DNA of 64,000 bases from Haliea alexandrii (GCF_003719295.1 NZ_RFLW01000001.1:1-64000), one strand, 5' to 3'. Shown: positions 9,983-19,467, counted from the stretch's first letter. A program made the numbers and translations. Notes: generated from the letters alone by a model not told the origin.

Positions 9983-10657
9983 ATGAAAAAGCGGTGGTGG
10001 CACACCAGCAGGCTGACGGCTCTGGCCATCGCCCTCGCAGCCAGCGCTGCACTCGCGGGCGGCGCGGCTAAAGACACCAACGACAGCGCCCCCATGGCGC
10101 CAGAGGCATCCTGCCTGTGCCTGTGGCAGGGCGGTTTCGCGGATGTACAGGCGACCACCGACCTGGTGGCGACGGTGACCGTGGTCCAGGGCAAGGGCAA
10201 TTCACTCGACCTGACCGTGGACACCATCCTGCGCGGGCGCGAATACAATGAGACGATTCGGCTGTGGCTGCAGGCGCGTGATTACTGCCGCCCCGAAGCC
10301 GAACTGTTCCCCGCCGGCAGTCGCTGGGTCATGGCGCTGCAGCGCATCACAGACACCGTTCCCGGCGGCTTTGACCCGCTGACCCCGAATATCAGCTACG
10401 GCCGGATTGGCGACTACACCCTGTCCAGCTGCGGCGGTTACTGGCTGCAGCTGCATGACGGGCGGGTGACCGGGAACCTGGTGGATGCGCCGCGCTGGGA
10501 ACACGAGCCGAAAATGACACCCGTTTTGCTGGAGCTGTTGAGCGCCTATATCCGCGGCGAGGTGAGCCGTGAAGCCTTGCAGGAAGCGAGCCGCGAGGAC
10601 CCCGCCCTGCGGGAGTTGATGCTCGACACCAGCGAATTCCTGCGCGACGTGCGCTGA
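9983..10657 (+). CDS. Unknown secreted protein with a possible TIMP/netrin-like OB domain
   Basis: A 224-residue protein with a signal peptide (basic start, hydrophobic stretch to about residue 25). The mature N terminus has CLCLW followed by DLVATVTVVQ and, about 15 residues later, VDTILRGR. Cys-X-Cys followed by two beta strands ending in a Leu-Arg/Lys-Gly is the pattern of TIMP/netrin-like OB folds, but I am not certain of this. Four further features are an additional cysteine in DYCRPEA, one in SSCGGYW, and a helical C terminus. It starts eight bases after hemB and ends six bases before the convergent nudix gene, so it may belong to the haem operon. No function can be assigned. Confidence 0.6.
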   Translation: MKKRWWHTSRLTALAIALAASAALAGGAAKDTNDSAPMAPEASCLCLWQGGFADVQATTDLVATVTVVQGKGNSLDLTVDTILRGREYNETIRLWLQARDYCRPEAELFPAGSRWVMALQRITDTVPGGFDPLTPNISYGRIGDYTLSSCGGYWLQLHDGRVTGNLVDAPRWEHEPKMTPVLLELLSAYIRGEVSREALQEASREDPALRELMLDTSEFLRDVR

Positions 10658-10663
10658 GCGCGA

Positions 10664-11263
10664 CTAGCGCCTGCGCCAGCTGCGGCGCCGCTCGCGGCTG
10701 CCTTCGACGAGGTCCATCAGCTCATCCAGCATCGCCAGCGACAGGCCCCATATACGGTATTTGCCGTAGAGGTAGCAGGGCATGTTCAGGGTAATGCGGT
10801 TACGTTGCCAACGCATGGTGTCGCGGTTGGCGTTGTCGAGAAGAAACTCCAGCGGCACCCAGACCACTTCGGCCACCTCGTAATTCAGCTGGAAGTGTGC
10901 GTTGCGATCCATGCGGAACACAAAAGGACTCACCGCCATGCCCAGCGCGCTCCGGCGGGGCCGCGCATTGAGGTCGGACAGCCGCCCGATACAGCGCGCC
11001 TGCCGGGCCAGGTCCAGCCCCACCTCTTCCTGCGTCTCACGCAGCGCCACCGCGTAGCCGTGAGCGTCACCCGGATCCATACGTCCACCGGGGAACGCCA
11101 TGTGCCCGGACCAGGGGTCCCCCTCCCTTTCCGCGCGCTTGATCATTAGAATGTGCAGCTCACCCTCTCGCACCTGCAGAACGAGCGCCACTGCCGAGCG
11201 CTTCATCAAAGGCCGCAACCACGGCCGGCCCGGCCGGTGTGCGGCCAGGCGGTTTTCGATCAT
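10664..11263 (-). CDS. NUDIX hydrolase, CoA pyrophosphatase-like
   Basis: A 199-residue nudix enzyme, predicted to hydrolyse a nucleoside diphosphate derivative. The segment KRAEREGDPWSGHMAFPGG followed by RETQEEVGL is the nudix box in the form seen in the CoA-pyrophosphatase (NudL-like) group. I chose the ATG at 11263; an in-frame start at 11383 would overlap the divergent ModF-like gene and adds a stretch with no nudix features. Substrate is not provable from sequence. Confidence 0.82.
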   Translation of the reverse strand: MIENRLAAHRPGRPWLRPLMKRSAVALVLQVREGELHILMIKRAEREGDPWSGHMAFPGGRMDPGDAHGYAVALRETQEEVGLDLARQARCIGRLSDLNARPRRSALGMAVSPFVFRMDRNAHFQLNYEVAEVVWVPLEFLLDNANRDTMRWQRNRITLNMPCYLYGKYRIWGLSLAMLDELMDLVEGSRERRRSWRRR

Positions 11264-11364
11264 GTGCAGCAGAGAGACAGACACCGGCGGAATCCTGCAG
11301 ACTGGCCCGTGATTAAGCCAGCCGAGGCACGCCATGACAAGCCGCCGACAACCGGGAAACCCGC

Positions 11365-12843
11365 ATGACCGATCAACAGACACTGCTTGAATTGCGCGAT
11401 ATCAACCTCGTCTACCGCGCACAGCCGGCCCTCAGGCAACTCAACTGGACATTGCAGAGCGGCCAGCACTGGGCCTGTGTGGGGCCAAATGGCAGCGGTA
11501 AAACCAGCCTGGCCCGCATACTCAGCCACCAGGCCACGCACTTCTCGGGCAGCTACCACAGCTCGGAGCAGCTGCTCGCCAACGGGGTTGCCTACGTGTG
11601 TTTCGAGCAGGCCCAGGCGCTGTGCGCCCGGGACCGCAAGCTGGATGACTCTGAGTACCGCGCGGACGCCGCCGATCCCGGCACACGTGTGCGGGATATC
11701 ATTCTGGACGGCAAACCTGCCGATGAACAGTTTCAGGCCTGGATAACCCGGCTGCGCATCGAGCACATTCTGGACCGCGGCCTGCGCTTTATTTCCACGG
11801 GCGAGATGCGTAAAACGCTGCTGGTGCGCGCCCTGCTCAGCAATCCGGCACTGCTGATACTCGACAGCCCGCTGGATGGCCTGGATCACGCCAGCCAGCA
11901 GGCCATGCACACAGCCATCGAAGCCCTGCTAGAGGGGCAGCAAAGCCTGCTTATCCTGTGCCGGCAACTGGAGGATATTCCCCGCGCCGTAGATCAGGTA
12001 TTGGTTCTGGATGACGGCCAGGTGTTGTGTCAGGGCGCACCGGATGAGGTAATGGAACGCGCGGAAGTACAGCAGCTGCTGGCCCCGCCTCTGCCGCCGT
12101 TCACCGCCTTGCCGGCACCGGCACCACGCCCCTACCAGCTGCCTGAAGGCCCGTTACTGGAGCTGCGCAATGTGGGCGTGCGCTACGGTGAGCTGACCGT
12201 GCTGCAACAGCTCAACTGGCGCTTCGACCGCCACCAGCATTGCTGCGTTTCCGGGCCCAACGGCTGCGGCAAAACCACCCTTCTCAGCCTCATTACCGGC
12301 GACAACCACAAGGCCTACGGGCAGGACATCACGCTCTTTGGCCGCAAGCGCGGCAGCGGCGAAAGCATCTGGGAGATCAAGCAGAAGTACGGTCAGCTCG
12401 ACACACAGTTACAACTCAATTTCGCCCGCTCCATGAAGGTGGTAGAGGTCGTGGTATCCGGGTTCTTCGACAGTGTGGGGCTGTTTGATGACTGGGGCGA
12501 TCTGCAACGGCGCGGCGCTGAGGCATGGCTCACTGCATTGGGTATCGGTGACCTCGCGGGTCACAGCTACGACACCCTGTCCTTCGGCCTGCAACGCATG
12601 GTTTTGCTGGCCCGGGCCATGGTGAAGTCGCCCCTGATATTACTGCTGGACGAGCCTACCCTGGGACTGGATGGCAGCCACCGCAGGCGGCTGCTGCAGG
12701 CAATAGACCACATCGCGGCGCACAGCGACACCCAGATCATTTTTGTCAGCCACTCTGCCGGCGATATTCCCGCCTGCATCAATCAGCACCTGCGCTTTGA
12801 GCCCTCCACCGAGGGCTTTCAGGTGATCTGCGAAAACCGCTAG
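11365..12843 (+). CDS. modF: Tandem ABC ATPase, ModF/PhrA-like
   Basis: A 492-residue cytoplasmic protein with two ABC ATPase domains and no membrane segments. Domain 1 has Walker A GPNGSGKT (40-47), an unusual signature STGEMRKTLL and a Walker B ending in DSPLDGLD, where the usual catalytic Glu is Ser. Domain 2 has GPNGCGKTT, signature LSFGLQRM and a normal LLLDEPTLGLD. This two-domain layout and length match E. coli ModF (490). ModF lies by the molybdate transporter in E. coli, but no modABC is present here, so the role is open. It converges with, and overlaps by four bases, the TPR lipoprotein. Confidence 0.8.
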   Translation: MTDQQTLLELRDINLVYRAQPALRQLNWTLQSGQHWACVGPNGSGKTSLARILSHQATHFSGSYHSSEQLLANGVAYVCFEQAQALCARDRKLDDSEYRADAADPGTRVRDIILDGKPADEQFQAWITRLRIEHILDRGLRFISTGEMRKTLLVRALLSNPALLILDSPLDGLDHASQQAMHTAIEALLEGQQSLLILCRQLEDIPRAVDQVLVLDDGQVLCQGAPDEVMERAEVQQLLAPPLPPFTALPAPAPRPYQLPEGPLLELRNVGVRYGELTVLQQLNWRFDRHQHCCVSGPNGCGKTTLLSLITGDNHKAYGQDITLFGRKRGSGESIWEIKQKYGQLDTQLQLNFARSMKVVEVVVSGFFDSVGLFDDWGDLQRRGAEAWLTALGIGDLAGHSYDTLSFGLQRMVLLARAMVKSPLILLLDEPTLGLDGSHRRRLLQAIDHIAAHSDTQIIFVSHSAGDIPACINQHLRFEPSTEGFQVICENR

Positions 12844-13277
12844 CGCGACAAGGCCCGCAACGCCGCGCACTCACTCTCGCTGCGGCAGTACAGGGTGCCG
12901 CGGGCGGCTGTTGCGCGGGCCTGCTCTGTCTGGCCCTGTGCGGCGTAGGTGCGGGCCAGCTCCAGGTAGAGCTCTGCGCTGTGGGGGTCGATACGTTGGG
13001 CGCGTTCGAGCAGGGACAGTGCGCCATTGTAGTCGCCCCCGGCGCTCGCGGCGCGTGCCTTGCCAAGCAGCCCGCCGTAGGCCGCGACAGCGTTGGGCTC
13101 AGCCGCCGGTGGCGGTTGTGGCGCAACCGGGGGTCGCTTGTCCTCTTGCACCACACCCGGTTCGGGACGCGTCTCTATCGGTGCCGGGCCCTGCGGCGTG
13201 GAGTAGATGCTACAACCGGACAGTACCAGTAACCCCGCCAGCAAGGTGCTTCGGCGCAGCCATATCACGCAAGACAT
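12840..13277 (-). CDS. TPR-containing lipoprotein
   Basis: A 145-residue lipoprotein with lipobox LSGC at about residues 19-22, followed by a Pro-rich linker (about 29-60) and one to two TPR-type helical repeats (about 66-130, with the ERAQRIDPHSAELYLELARTY-like pattern). Its ATG overlaps the mrcB stop by one base (TGATG), so it is translationally coupled to the penicillin-binding protein. A role as an envelope partner or activator of PBP1b, like LpoB, is suggested by position only; it does not look like LpoB in sequence. Confidence 0.75.
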   Translation of the reverse strand: MSCVIWLRRSTLLAGLLVLSGCSIYSTPQGPAPIETRPEPGVVQEDKRPPVAPQPPPAAEPNAVAAYGGLLGKARAASAGGDYNGALSLLERAQRIDPHSAELYLELARTYAAQGQTEQARATAARGTLYCRSESECAALRALSR

Positions 13278-15538
13278 CAGGAATTACCCCCAAAGAGCGA
13301 CTGAAACCAGTCGCGAATCGTGTTGCTTTTGCTCCCGGCGCTGCACTGCGTGCGCTCGCGGGGTTCAGAACCCACCACGAAAGGCATGAGACGCGCACCG
13401 GGACAACCCTCCCCCGTCAGGTAGCCGGTTGTGCTGTCTATCCATTGCGGCTGCATATCCTCCGGCATGCGATAACCGAGGGAACGCTGGCTGGCATTGG
13501 CCATGAAGTGCGACCAGACTTTCAGTGCACCCGTGCTGCCCGTAAGGCCGGTCGCGCTGTTGTCGTCGCGCCCCACCCAGGTCACCGCCAGCAGATCGCC
13601 GGAAAATCCGGCAAACCAGGAGTCACGACCCTCGTTGGTGGTGCCGGTTTTGCCAGCCGCCTGGAAGCTGTTGTCGAGGTAGGCGTAGGCACCGCGGCCG
13701 GTGCCCTCACGCAGCACCTCGCGCAGCGCATAGTGCAATAGGTGCACCGCCTGCAGGCTGACTGTGCGGTCATACTCAAGCGGATAGCGACGCAGGGGCT
13801 CACCGTCGGCATCGACAATTTCACGGATACTGCGCAGCGGCATGCGGAATCCGCCGGCGGCGATGGTCTGGTACATGGCGGCCATGTCCATCGGCGAATA
13901 TTCGCCGGCGCCGAGAGTGAGCGCCGGCACTTCCGGAATATCGCCCTCCAGGCCAAGCCGCCGCATCATGTCGGCGACCCGGTCTATGCCGATATCCAGG
14001 CCCAGGCGCGCCGTCGCCAGGTTGTAGGAATTGGCCAGGGCGCGATGGAGTAAAACCTGCCCGTGGGCCTGGCGGTCAAAGTTGCGCGGCTCCCAGACGT
14101 CACCATTGGGCACGGGGACACGCAGGGGGGTATCTGCCAGGGGCGTAGCCAGCGTGTAGCGGCGCGGTTGCTCCAGCGCCGCCAGGTAGACCGCCGGTTT
14201 GAGCAGGGAGCCGGCAGGCCTGCGCGCGTCCAGGGCGCGATTGAAGCCGGCATAGCGCACTTGTCGCCCTCCCACCAGGGCAGCCACCTCTCCGCTGTCG
14301 AAGCGGGTGACCACCGAGGCGGTTTCCAGCTTCCCGGCACCGTCGACCTGCTGCAGGATCGCGGTGCTGCTGCGTTCCATCTGGCGCTGCAGCAGCGGGT
14401 CGAAGCTGGTGAAGATGCTCAGGCCCAGGGTAGTGAGATCCTCCTCCCGGTATTCCAGACGCAACTGCCGGCGCACCAGGTCGAGAAAGGCCGGAAAGCT
14501 GTCGCGCACACCACTGCGGTTGTTGAGGTCCAGAGGCATGCCCTGGGCCACAGTCGCCTGCTCGCGAGACACCAGACCCTGCTCCACCATCACCTCGAGC
14601 ACCACGTTGCGGCGCGCCTTGGCGCGCTCCGGGTTGCGCAGGGGGTTATAGAGTGACGGTCCCTTGATCATGCCCACCAGCAGCGCCTGCTGGTGCAGTC
14701 CCAACTGCTGCAGCGGCCGGTCGAAGTAATGCCGGGCGGCCAGGGCGAAGCCGTGGATGGCGCGCGGCCCCTCCTGCCCCAGGTACACTTCGTTCAGGTA
14801 GCTCTCAAGAATCTGCTCCTTGCTGAAATGCAGCTCGAGCAGCACCGCCATCACCACTTCGGTCAGCTTGCGCACAATCGTGCGCTCCGGGGTGAGGTAG
14901 TAGTTCTTGACCAGCTGTTGGGTGATCGTGCTGCCACCGGCCACCACCTGCCCGGAGCGCAGGTTGCTCAGCGCGGCGCGGGCAATACCGGTCAGGGAAA
15001 AGCCCCAGTGTTGGTAGAAACGCTGATCTTCCACCGCCAGCAGGGTGGCGCGCAGGCTCTCGGGCACGTCGTCCAGACGCACCAATATGCGGTCCTCGCC
15101 GTGGTGCGGATAAATGCCGCCGATCTGCACCGGGTCCAAACGCATCAGGTCCACAGTGCCGTTGGCGTCACGCAGCACCGCAATACGGTTGCCCTGCACT
15201 TCCAGGCGCACCAGCCGCGAAGGCTCGCGCTCCCCGGGAAAACTGAACCCCCGGGTATACAGGTCGAAGCGATTGCCCGCTCGCGACACATCCCCGGGGC
15301 GCCGCGCTGTGCCCTGCTTGCGATAGCCCAATACCTGCAGCTCCCAGGCGAGGTCGTCAGCAGACAGGGCAGCCCCCGCGAACAGCTCCAGCGGGCGGGC
15401 ATACACCTTGGCGGGGAGCTCCCACATCTTGTCGGTAAACGTGGAGGTGATACGCACATCAAGATAAATCACCACCAGCAGGCCGAGGGCGCAGGCAGCA
15501 AAAAACAGCTTGAGGAATGGACGACGGGTTCTGGCCAT
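13277..15538 (-). CDS. mrcB: Penicillin-binding protein 1B (bifunctional peptidoglycan synthase)
   Basis: A 753-residue class A PBP with a short cytoplasmic tail, one transmembrane helix (about 8-27) and a UB2H-like domain (about 55-135). The GT51 glycosyltransferase has catalytic Glu170 in VEDQRF and GGSTITQQLVKN. The transpeptidase has Ser444 in SLLK, SYN (504-506) and KTGT (630-633). All key motifs are intact. I chose the ATG at 15538 because the tail then matches PBP1b; there is no clear ribosome site, and 15568 is an alternative. The lipoprotein gene follows with a one-base overlap. Confidence 0.94.
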   Translation of the reverse strand: MARTRRPFLKLFFAACALGLLVVIYLDVRITSTFTDKMWELPAKVYARPLELFAGAALSADDLAWELQVLGYRKQGTARRPGDVSRAGNRFDLYTRGFSFPGEREPSRLVRLEVQGNRIAVLRDANGTVDLMRLDPVQIGGIYPHHGEDRILVRLDDVPESLRATLLAVEDQRFYQHWGFSLTGIARAALSNLRSGQVVAGGSTITQQLVKNYYLTPERTIVRKLTEVVMAVLLELHFSKEQILESYLNEVYLGQEGPRAIHGFALAARHYFDRPLQQLGLHQQALLVGMIKGPSLYNPLRNPERAKARRNVVLEVMVEQGLVSREQATVAQGMPLDLNNRSGVRDSFPAFLDLVRRQLRLEYREEDLTTLGLSIFTSFDPLLQRQMERSSTAILQQVDGAGKLETASVVTRFDSGEVAALVGGRQVRYAGFNRALDARRPAGSLLKPAVYLAALEQPRRYTLATPLADTPLRVPVPNGDVWEPRNFDRQAHGQVLLHRALANSYNLATARLGLDIGIDRVADMMRRLGLEGDIPEVPALTLGAGEYSPMDMAAMYQTIAAGGFRMPLRSIREIVDADGEPLRRYPLEYDRTVSLQAVHLLHYALREVLREGTGRGAYAYLDNSFQAAGKTGTTNEGRDSWFAGFSGDLLAVTWVGRDDNSATGLTGSTGALKVWSHFMANASQRSLGYRMPEDMQPQWIDSTTGYLTGEGCPGARLMPFVVGSEPRERTQCSAGSKSNTIRDWFQSLFGGNS

Positions 15539-15621
15539 GGGAGGAGTGTAACGCACGCCCGCTTTCATTTGACTGGGGGATCGGGATAATAGCGGCCTGA
15601 ACCGGAGGGAGCCACAGGCAC

Positions 15622-16620
15622 ATGAAGAAATACACGATCTACGGCATGGGTGCAGCCCTGGTCGACACCGAAATCCAGGTGCAGGACACCGAACTTGATG
15701 CCATGGGGGTCGACAAGGGCCTGATGACACTGGTCGACGAGTCCCGCCAGGCCGAACTGCTGGCGCAGCTGGAGGGCCACCTGGTGAAAGCGAGCCACGC
15801 CAGCGGCGGCAGTGCGGGCAATTCCATGATCGCGGCCGCCCAGTTCGGTGCTCCCACTTTCATGAGCTGCAAAGTCGCCGACGACGCCGATGGCGCCATC
15901 TACGTGCAAGACCTCGAACAGGCCGGCGTGGCTCACAGCATGGCCCAGCGGCCAGCCGGCACCACCGGCAAATGCCTGGTACTGATTTCCCCGGATGCCG
16001 AGCGCAGCATGAACACCTTCCTCGGTATCAGCGAAACCCTGTCGGTTGAGCAGCTGGACTCCGGGGCACTGGCTGACTCCGAGTACCTGTATATTGAAGG
16101 CTACCTGGTCACCTCAGACACCGGGCGCGCCGCCGCCATCCGTGCCCGGGAGTTGGCCGAGGCAGCGGGCGTGAAGACGGTGCTGAGCTTTTCCGATCCG
16201 GGCATGGTGGAGTTCTTCCGCGAGGGCCTGCAGGCAATGATCGGCACGCAGCTCGACCTGGTATTCTGCAACCGGGACGAGGCCCTGTGCTGGGGCGACA
16301 CCGACGACCTGATTACGGCGATGGAGCGTCTGAAGCCGGTGGCGCGTCACTTTGTCGTCACCTGCGGGGCCGACGGTGCCCTGGCCTGGGACGGCGACAC
16401 GCTGCACGAAATCCCACCCCACCGGGTGCAAGCGGTGGACAGCAACGGCGCGGGTGACATGTTTGCCGGTGCCTTTCTCTACGCCATTGGCCGGGGCGAG
16501 GACTATGCCACGGCGGGCCGCTTTGCCAGCCTCGCCGCTGGCTCGGTGGTCGCCCGCTACGGCCCGCGGCTGCCGGCGGCTGACTACCCGGCCCTGCGTG
16601 CCGAATTCTTCGGCGACTGA
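15622..16620 (+). CDS. PfkB-family sugar/nucleoside kinase (adenosine kinase-like)
   Basis: A 332-residue PfkB kinase. The N-terminal glycine motif GGSAGN and the C-terminal anion-hole/catalytic motif DSNGAGDMFAG are both present. The overall layout resembles the adenosine-kinase-like bacterial group rather than ribokinase or fructokinase. A good ribosome site (GGAGGGA) precedes the ATG. It is divergent from mrcB and convergent with polB. Substrate cannot be fixed from sequence. Confidence 0.85.
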   Translation: MKKYTIYGMGAALVDTEIQVQDTELDAMGVDKGLMTLVDESRQAELLAQLEGHLVKASHASGGSAGNSMIAAAQFGAPTFMSCKVADDADGAIYVQDLEQAGVAHSMAQRPAGTTGKCLVLISPDAERSMNTFLGISETLSVEQLDSGALADSEYLYIEGYLVTSDTGRAAAIRARELAEAAGVKTVLSFSDPGMVEFFREGLQAMIGTQLDLVFCNRDEALCWGDTDDLITAMERLKPVARHFVVTCGADGALAWDGDTLHEIPPHRVQAVDSNGAGDMFAGAFLYAIGRGEDYATAGRFASLAAGSVVARYGPRLPAADYPALRAEFFGD

Positions 16621-16652
16621 ACGGCGTCCTCGGGCGCGGTGACGAGACAGGC

Positions 16653-19043
16653 TCAGAACAGATCCATCTGGCGTCCGGTAACGGTGGCGAAGGAGGTATC
16701 GAGAAAGCCAAGGATACCGTCCACGACCGGCGCCAGCTGCCGCTCCAGATAATGCCCGTAGTCCAGCGGCGCCGAGTGCGCCGCCGCGGGTTCGGGCCCG
16801 GCCGCGGTGATCACGTACTCCACCCAGTCACCGCGCGCCGGTGGCGGCAGGCCGTGGTCCGCGTAGCGACGTGCCGCCTGCACATGCGGCGGTACGTTGC
16901 GCTCGTAGTCCACCAGGCGACGGCGCAGACGTTTACGATAGACAAGATCTGCATCGTGCTCTCCCGCCAATACAGACGCGACCAATTGCTTCAGATAGTC
17001 CTCCCAGGGCTGGTCGAGGAACACACGTCGATACAACGCCTGCTGGCAGTCGCGGGCGAGCCGGGTCCAGTCGGTGCGGACGTTTTCCAGCCCCTTGAAG
17101 ACAACACGCTCATCACTCCCGGTACCCACCAGCCCCGCGTAGCGCTTCTTCGAACCTTTCTCCGAACCGCGAATGGTCGGCATGAGAAACCGCCGATAGA
17201 GCGTTTCAAACTCCAGCTCCAACGCGCAATTGAGCGCGAACTCGCTGTGCAATCGGCGTTGCCACCACTGGTTGAGGTCGCGCTGCAGGTTGCGGCCGGC
17301 GGCCTCGGCATCTTCGTCGCAGCCAGCATCGGCGATCCACACGAACACAGAATCCGTGTCACCGTAAATCACCTGATGCCCAAAAGCTTCGATGCGCTCC
17401 CGGGTCTGCAACAATATCTCGTGGCCGCGCCGCGTGATACTGCTGGCGAGGCGGGTATCGAAAAAGCGACAGCCCGGGCTACCCAGCACGCCGTAGAACG
17501 AGTTCATGATGATCTTGATCGCCTGCGCCAGCGGCACGTCCCGGGCCAGCTTGGCGGCGTCCCGCTGCTGCCAGAGCGTTTCGATGAGCGCCGGCAGGAT
17601 ATGGCCCTCGCGGGAAAAACGTGCGCCAGCGAAGCCCGGCACCGTCGCCTCGCCCTCTTCCTCGGCCAGTCCGAGCGCGAGACCCAGCGGGTCGATACAA
17701 AAAGTGCGGATAATACTGGGGTACAGGCTCTTGAAGTCCAGCACCAGCACATGCCGGTAGAGACCGGGCTGCGACTCCAGAACAAAGCCTCCCGGGCTCG
17801 GATCCTGCTCGCGCTGGGCATTGGGGGCGACATAACCGGCCCGGTGCAAACGCGGCAGGTACAAGTTGTCGAAAGAGGCCACAGAGCCGCCGAGACGATC
17901 CGGGTTCAGACCCGTCATCGCACTGCGCGCAACGACAAAGTCCAGCAGGCGCGTGTGAGCAAATATCTCCGACACCAGCTCACAGTCGCGCAGGTTATAG
18001 GCCGCAAGCTGTGCCTTGTCCTCCCGGAACAGCCGCCCGATTTCCTCGCCGCGCCCCGCGCCGTGCAGCAGCTTGCCGGCACCGAGCAGTTCGCGGGCCA
18101 CCGCATCCAGGGCGAAACTCTCGAAACGGTAGAAAGCCGCGCGTAGCAGCTCAATGCCGTCGAGCAACAGCCGTCCCGACAGGCGGGCTGCACGCCGCTC
18201 GCCGTCTTCATCCAGCGTACGCCAATGAATAGCCGTACCCGCGCGCCCCAGGCGCAGAGGCATATCCAGTGAATCGGCAAGGCGTTGCAAGTACCAGGCA
18301 TCAAAGTTGACCACGTTCCAGCCGATCAACACGTCTGGGTCCACCTCCTCGATGAAGGCAAGAAAACGTTCCAGCACCGCGCGCTGTGTGGGCAGGGTTT
18401 CGACATGCTCGCCGACGTTGCCCGTGCCCACCATGAACACCCGGCGCAAGGCCGCCGCCGGCCCTGAAGCGGCGTCCGCCGCAGAGGTGACATGTACGGC
18501 GATGGAATACAGCTGGAGCCCCTGCATGGCGGTTTCAATATCAAAGGAGGCCATGGACAACTGCGGACGCACGGCGGCGGAGCGCAGCAAGGGGTCGCGC
18601 ATGTAACTGTAGCCGTTGCGCCGCTCAAGTGGCCCGTGCAACTGCACGCCACCGGCAATAAAACGCTCCATCAGGTACCGATCAGCGGGGTTGATGTCCG
18701 CTTCCAGCGGTTGCGCGCCGCGCTCCTGCAACCGATCGGCGAGCGTGCGTGACTGGCGGTACGTGGGGCTGTACACGCCGACCACAGGCTGTAGCGCGAA
18801 ATTGCGCAGACGCAGGGGCTTCAGTTCCACGCCCGGCTGCAGTAAAAGCAGCGCCCGGTGCTGGTCCGCCTCGTCCTCGGCGAGGAAAAATACGGCGCGT
18901 TCGCCGCGAATTTCCACCTGTACCGGGCCCTGTGGGGTCGCCAGCCACAGTTCGACTATCAGGCCTGCGGGGCTGTCGCGCCACTGCCGGGTGAGCAAAA
19001 AACCGCCCAATTCCACGGGCTGTTGACCCGGCGCGCTAGGCAT
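16653..19043 (-). CDS. polB: DNA polymerase II (family B)
   Basis: A 796-residue family B DNA polymerase, used for repair and replication restart. The 3'-5' exonuclease motif SFDIETA, polymerase motif A DFKSLYPSII, motif B KIIMNSFYGVLG and motif C YGDTDSVFV are all intact, so both activities are expected. Length matches E. coli PolB (783). The C-terminal QMDLF is a typical beta-clamp-binding motif. An 18-base perfect palindrome lies nine bases upstream of the start (separate entry). No E. coli-type LexA box is visible. Confidence 0.95.
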   Translation of the reverse strand: MPSAPGQQPVELGGFLLTRQWRDSPAGLIVELWLATPQGPVQVEIRGERAVFFLAEDEADQHRALLLLQPGVELKPLRLRNFALQPVVGVYSPTYRQSRTLADRLQERGAQPLEADINPADRYLMERFIAGGVQLHGPLERRNGYSYMRDPLLRSAAVRPQLSMASFDIETAMQGLQLYSIAVHVTSAADAASGPAAALRRVFMVGTGNVGEHVETLPTQRAVLERFLAFIEEVDPDVLIGWNVVNFDAWYLQRLADSLDMPLRLGRAGTAIHWRTLDEDGERRAARLSGRLLLDGIELLRAAFYRFESFALDAVARELLGAGKLLHGAGRGEEIGRLFREDKAQLAAYNLRDCELVSEIFAHTRLLDFVVARSAMTGLNPDRLGGSVASFDNLYLPRLHRAGYVAPNAQREQDPSPGGFVLESQPGLYRHVLVLDFKSLYPSIIRTFCIDPLGLALGLAEEEGEATVPGFAGARFSREGHILPALIETLWQQRDAAKLARDVPLAQAIKIIMNSFYGVLGSPGCRFFDTRLASSITRRGHEILLQTRERIEAFGHQVIYGDTDSVFVWIADAGCDEDAEAAGRNLQRDLNQWWQRRLHSEFALNCALELEFETLYRRFLMPTIRGSEKGSKKRYAGLVGTGSDERVVFKGLENVRTDWTRLARDCQQALYRRVFLDQPWEDYLKQLVASVLAGEHDADLVYRKRLRRRLVDYERNVPPHVQAARRYADHGLPPPARGDWVEYVITAAGPEPAAAHSAPLDYGHYLERQLAPVVDGILGFLDTSFATVTGRQMDLF

Positions 19044-19051
19044 AACGCAGC

Positions 19052-19069
19052 CGGTAGCTTAAGCTACCG
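19052..19069. promoter_or_regulatory. Perfect 18-bp palindrome in the polB/pentapeptide intergenic region
   Basis: CGGTAGCTTAAGCTACCG is a perfect 9+9 palindrome, nine bases upstream of the polB ATG and about 45 bases upstream of the divergent pentapeptide gene. It could be an operator for both genes or an RNA hairpin in the polB leader. It does not match the E. coli LexA pattern. Confidence 0.5.
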
Positions 19070-19113
19070 AGCATCACATCAACTGGCACATGCCCGCCCT
19101 CTGGAAGATCACA

Positions 19114-19458
19114 ATGAGTAAACCTGAAATCAAACAAGACCCGCTCTACCGGCTGTTGCGCAATGAAGACATCAAGGGCTTCAACGAGCAGCGAGACGCA
19201 CTGGACACGCGCGAGCTGCGCAGTGGCGACTACCGCGGACGGGATCTGCGTAACATGAACGCGCGCGGGCTGGATTTCAGCAACTCCTATTTCCGCAACG
19301 CGGACCTCAGCGGTATCGACTTCCGGGAAACCAACCTCGAGGGCGCCAGCTTGCTCGACGCCAAGCTCTCGGGAACCTATTTCCCCGAGACGATCAGCGC
19401 AGACGAGATCCGGCTTTCCCTGGATACTGGCACCCGGCTGCGCTACGACCGCCGCTAA
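19114..19458 (+). CDS. Pentapeptide-repeat protein
   Basis: A 114-residue cytoplasmic protein. About residues 45-95 contain four to six pentapeptide repeats of the A(D/N)LXX type (for example LDFSNSYFRNADLSGIDF), which form a right-handed square beta helix. The N- and C-terminal parts are non-repeat. The ATG at 19114 has GGAAG upstream; an in-frame ATG at 19090 is less likely. Pentapeptide proteins can protect gyrase, but this one is too short and too poor in repeats to infer that. Confidence 0.82.
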   Translation: MSKPEIKQDPLYRLLRNEDIKGFNEQRDALDTRELRSGDYRGRDLRNMNARGLDFSNSYFRNADLSGIDFRETNLEGASLLDAKLSGTYFPETISADEIRLSLDTGTRLRYDRR

Positions 19459-19467
19459 GCGCCCCCG

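Noticed and set aside
16752-18146. 464-codon open frame antisense to polB
   Set aside because: It lies wholly opposite an intact family B polymerase with all motifs; long antisense frames are expected in G+C-rich genes.
19044-19113. LexA box for polB
   Set aside because: No CTGT-N8-ACAG; the palindrome present has another sequence.
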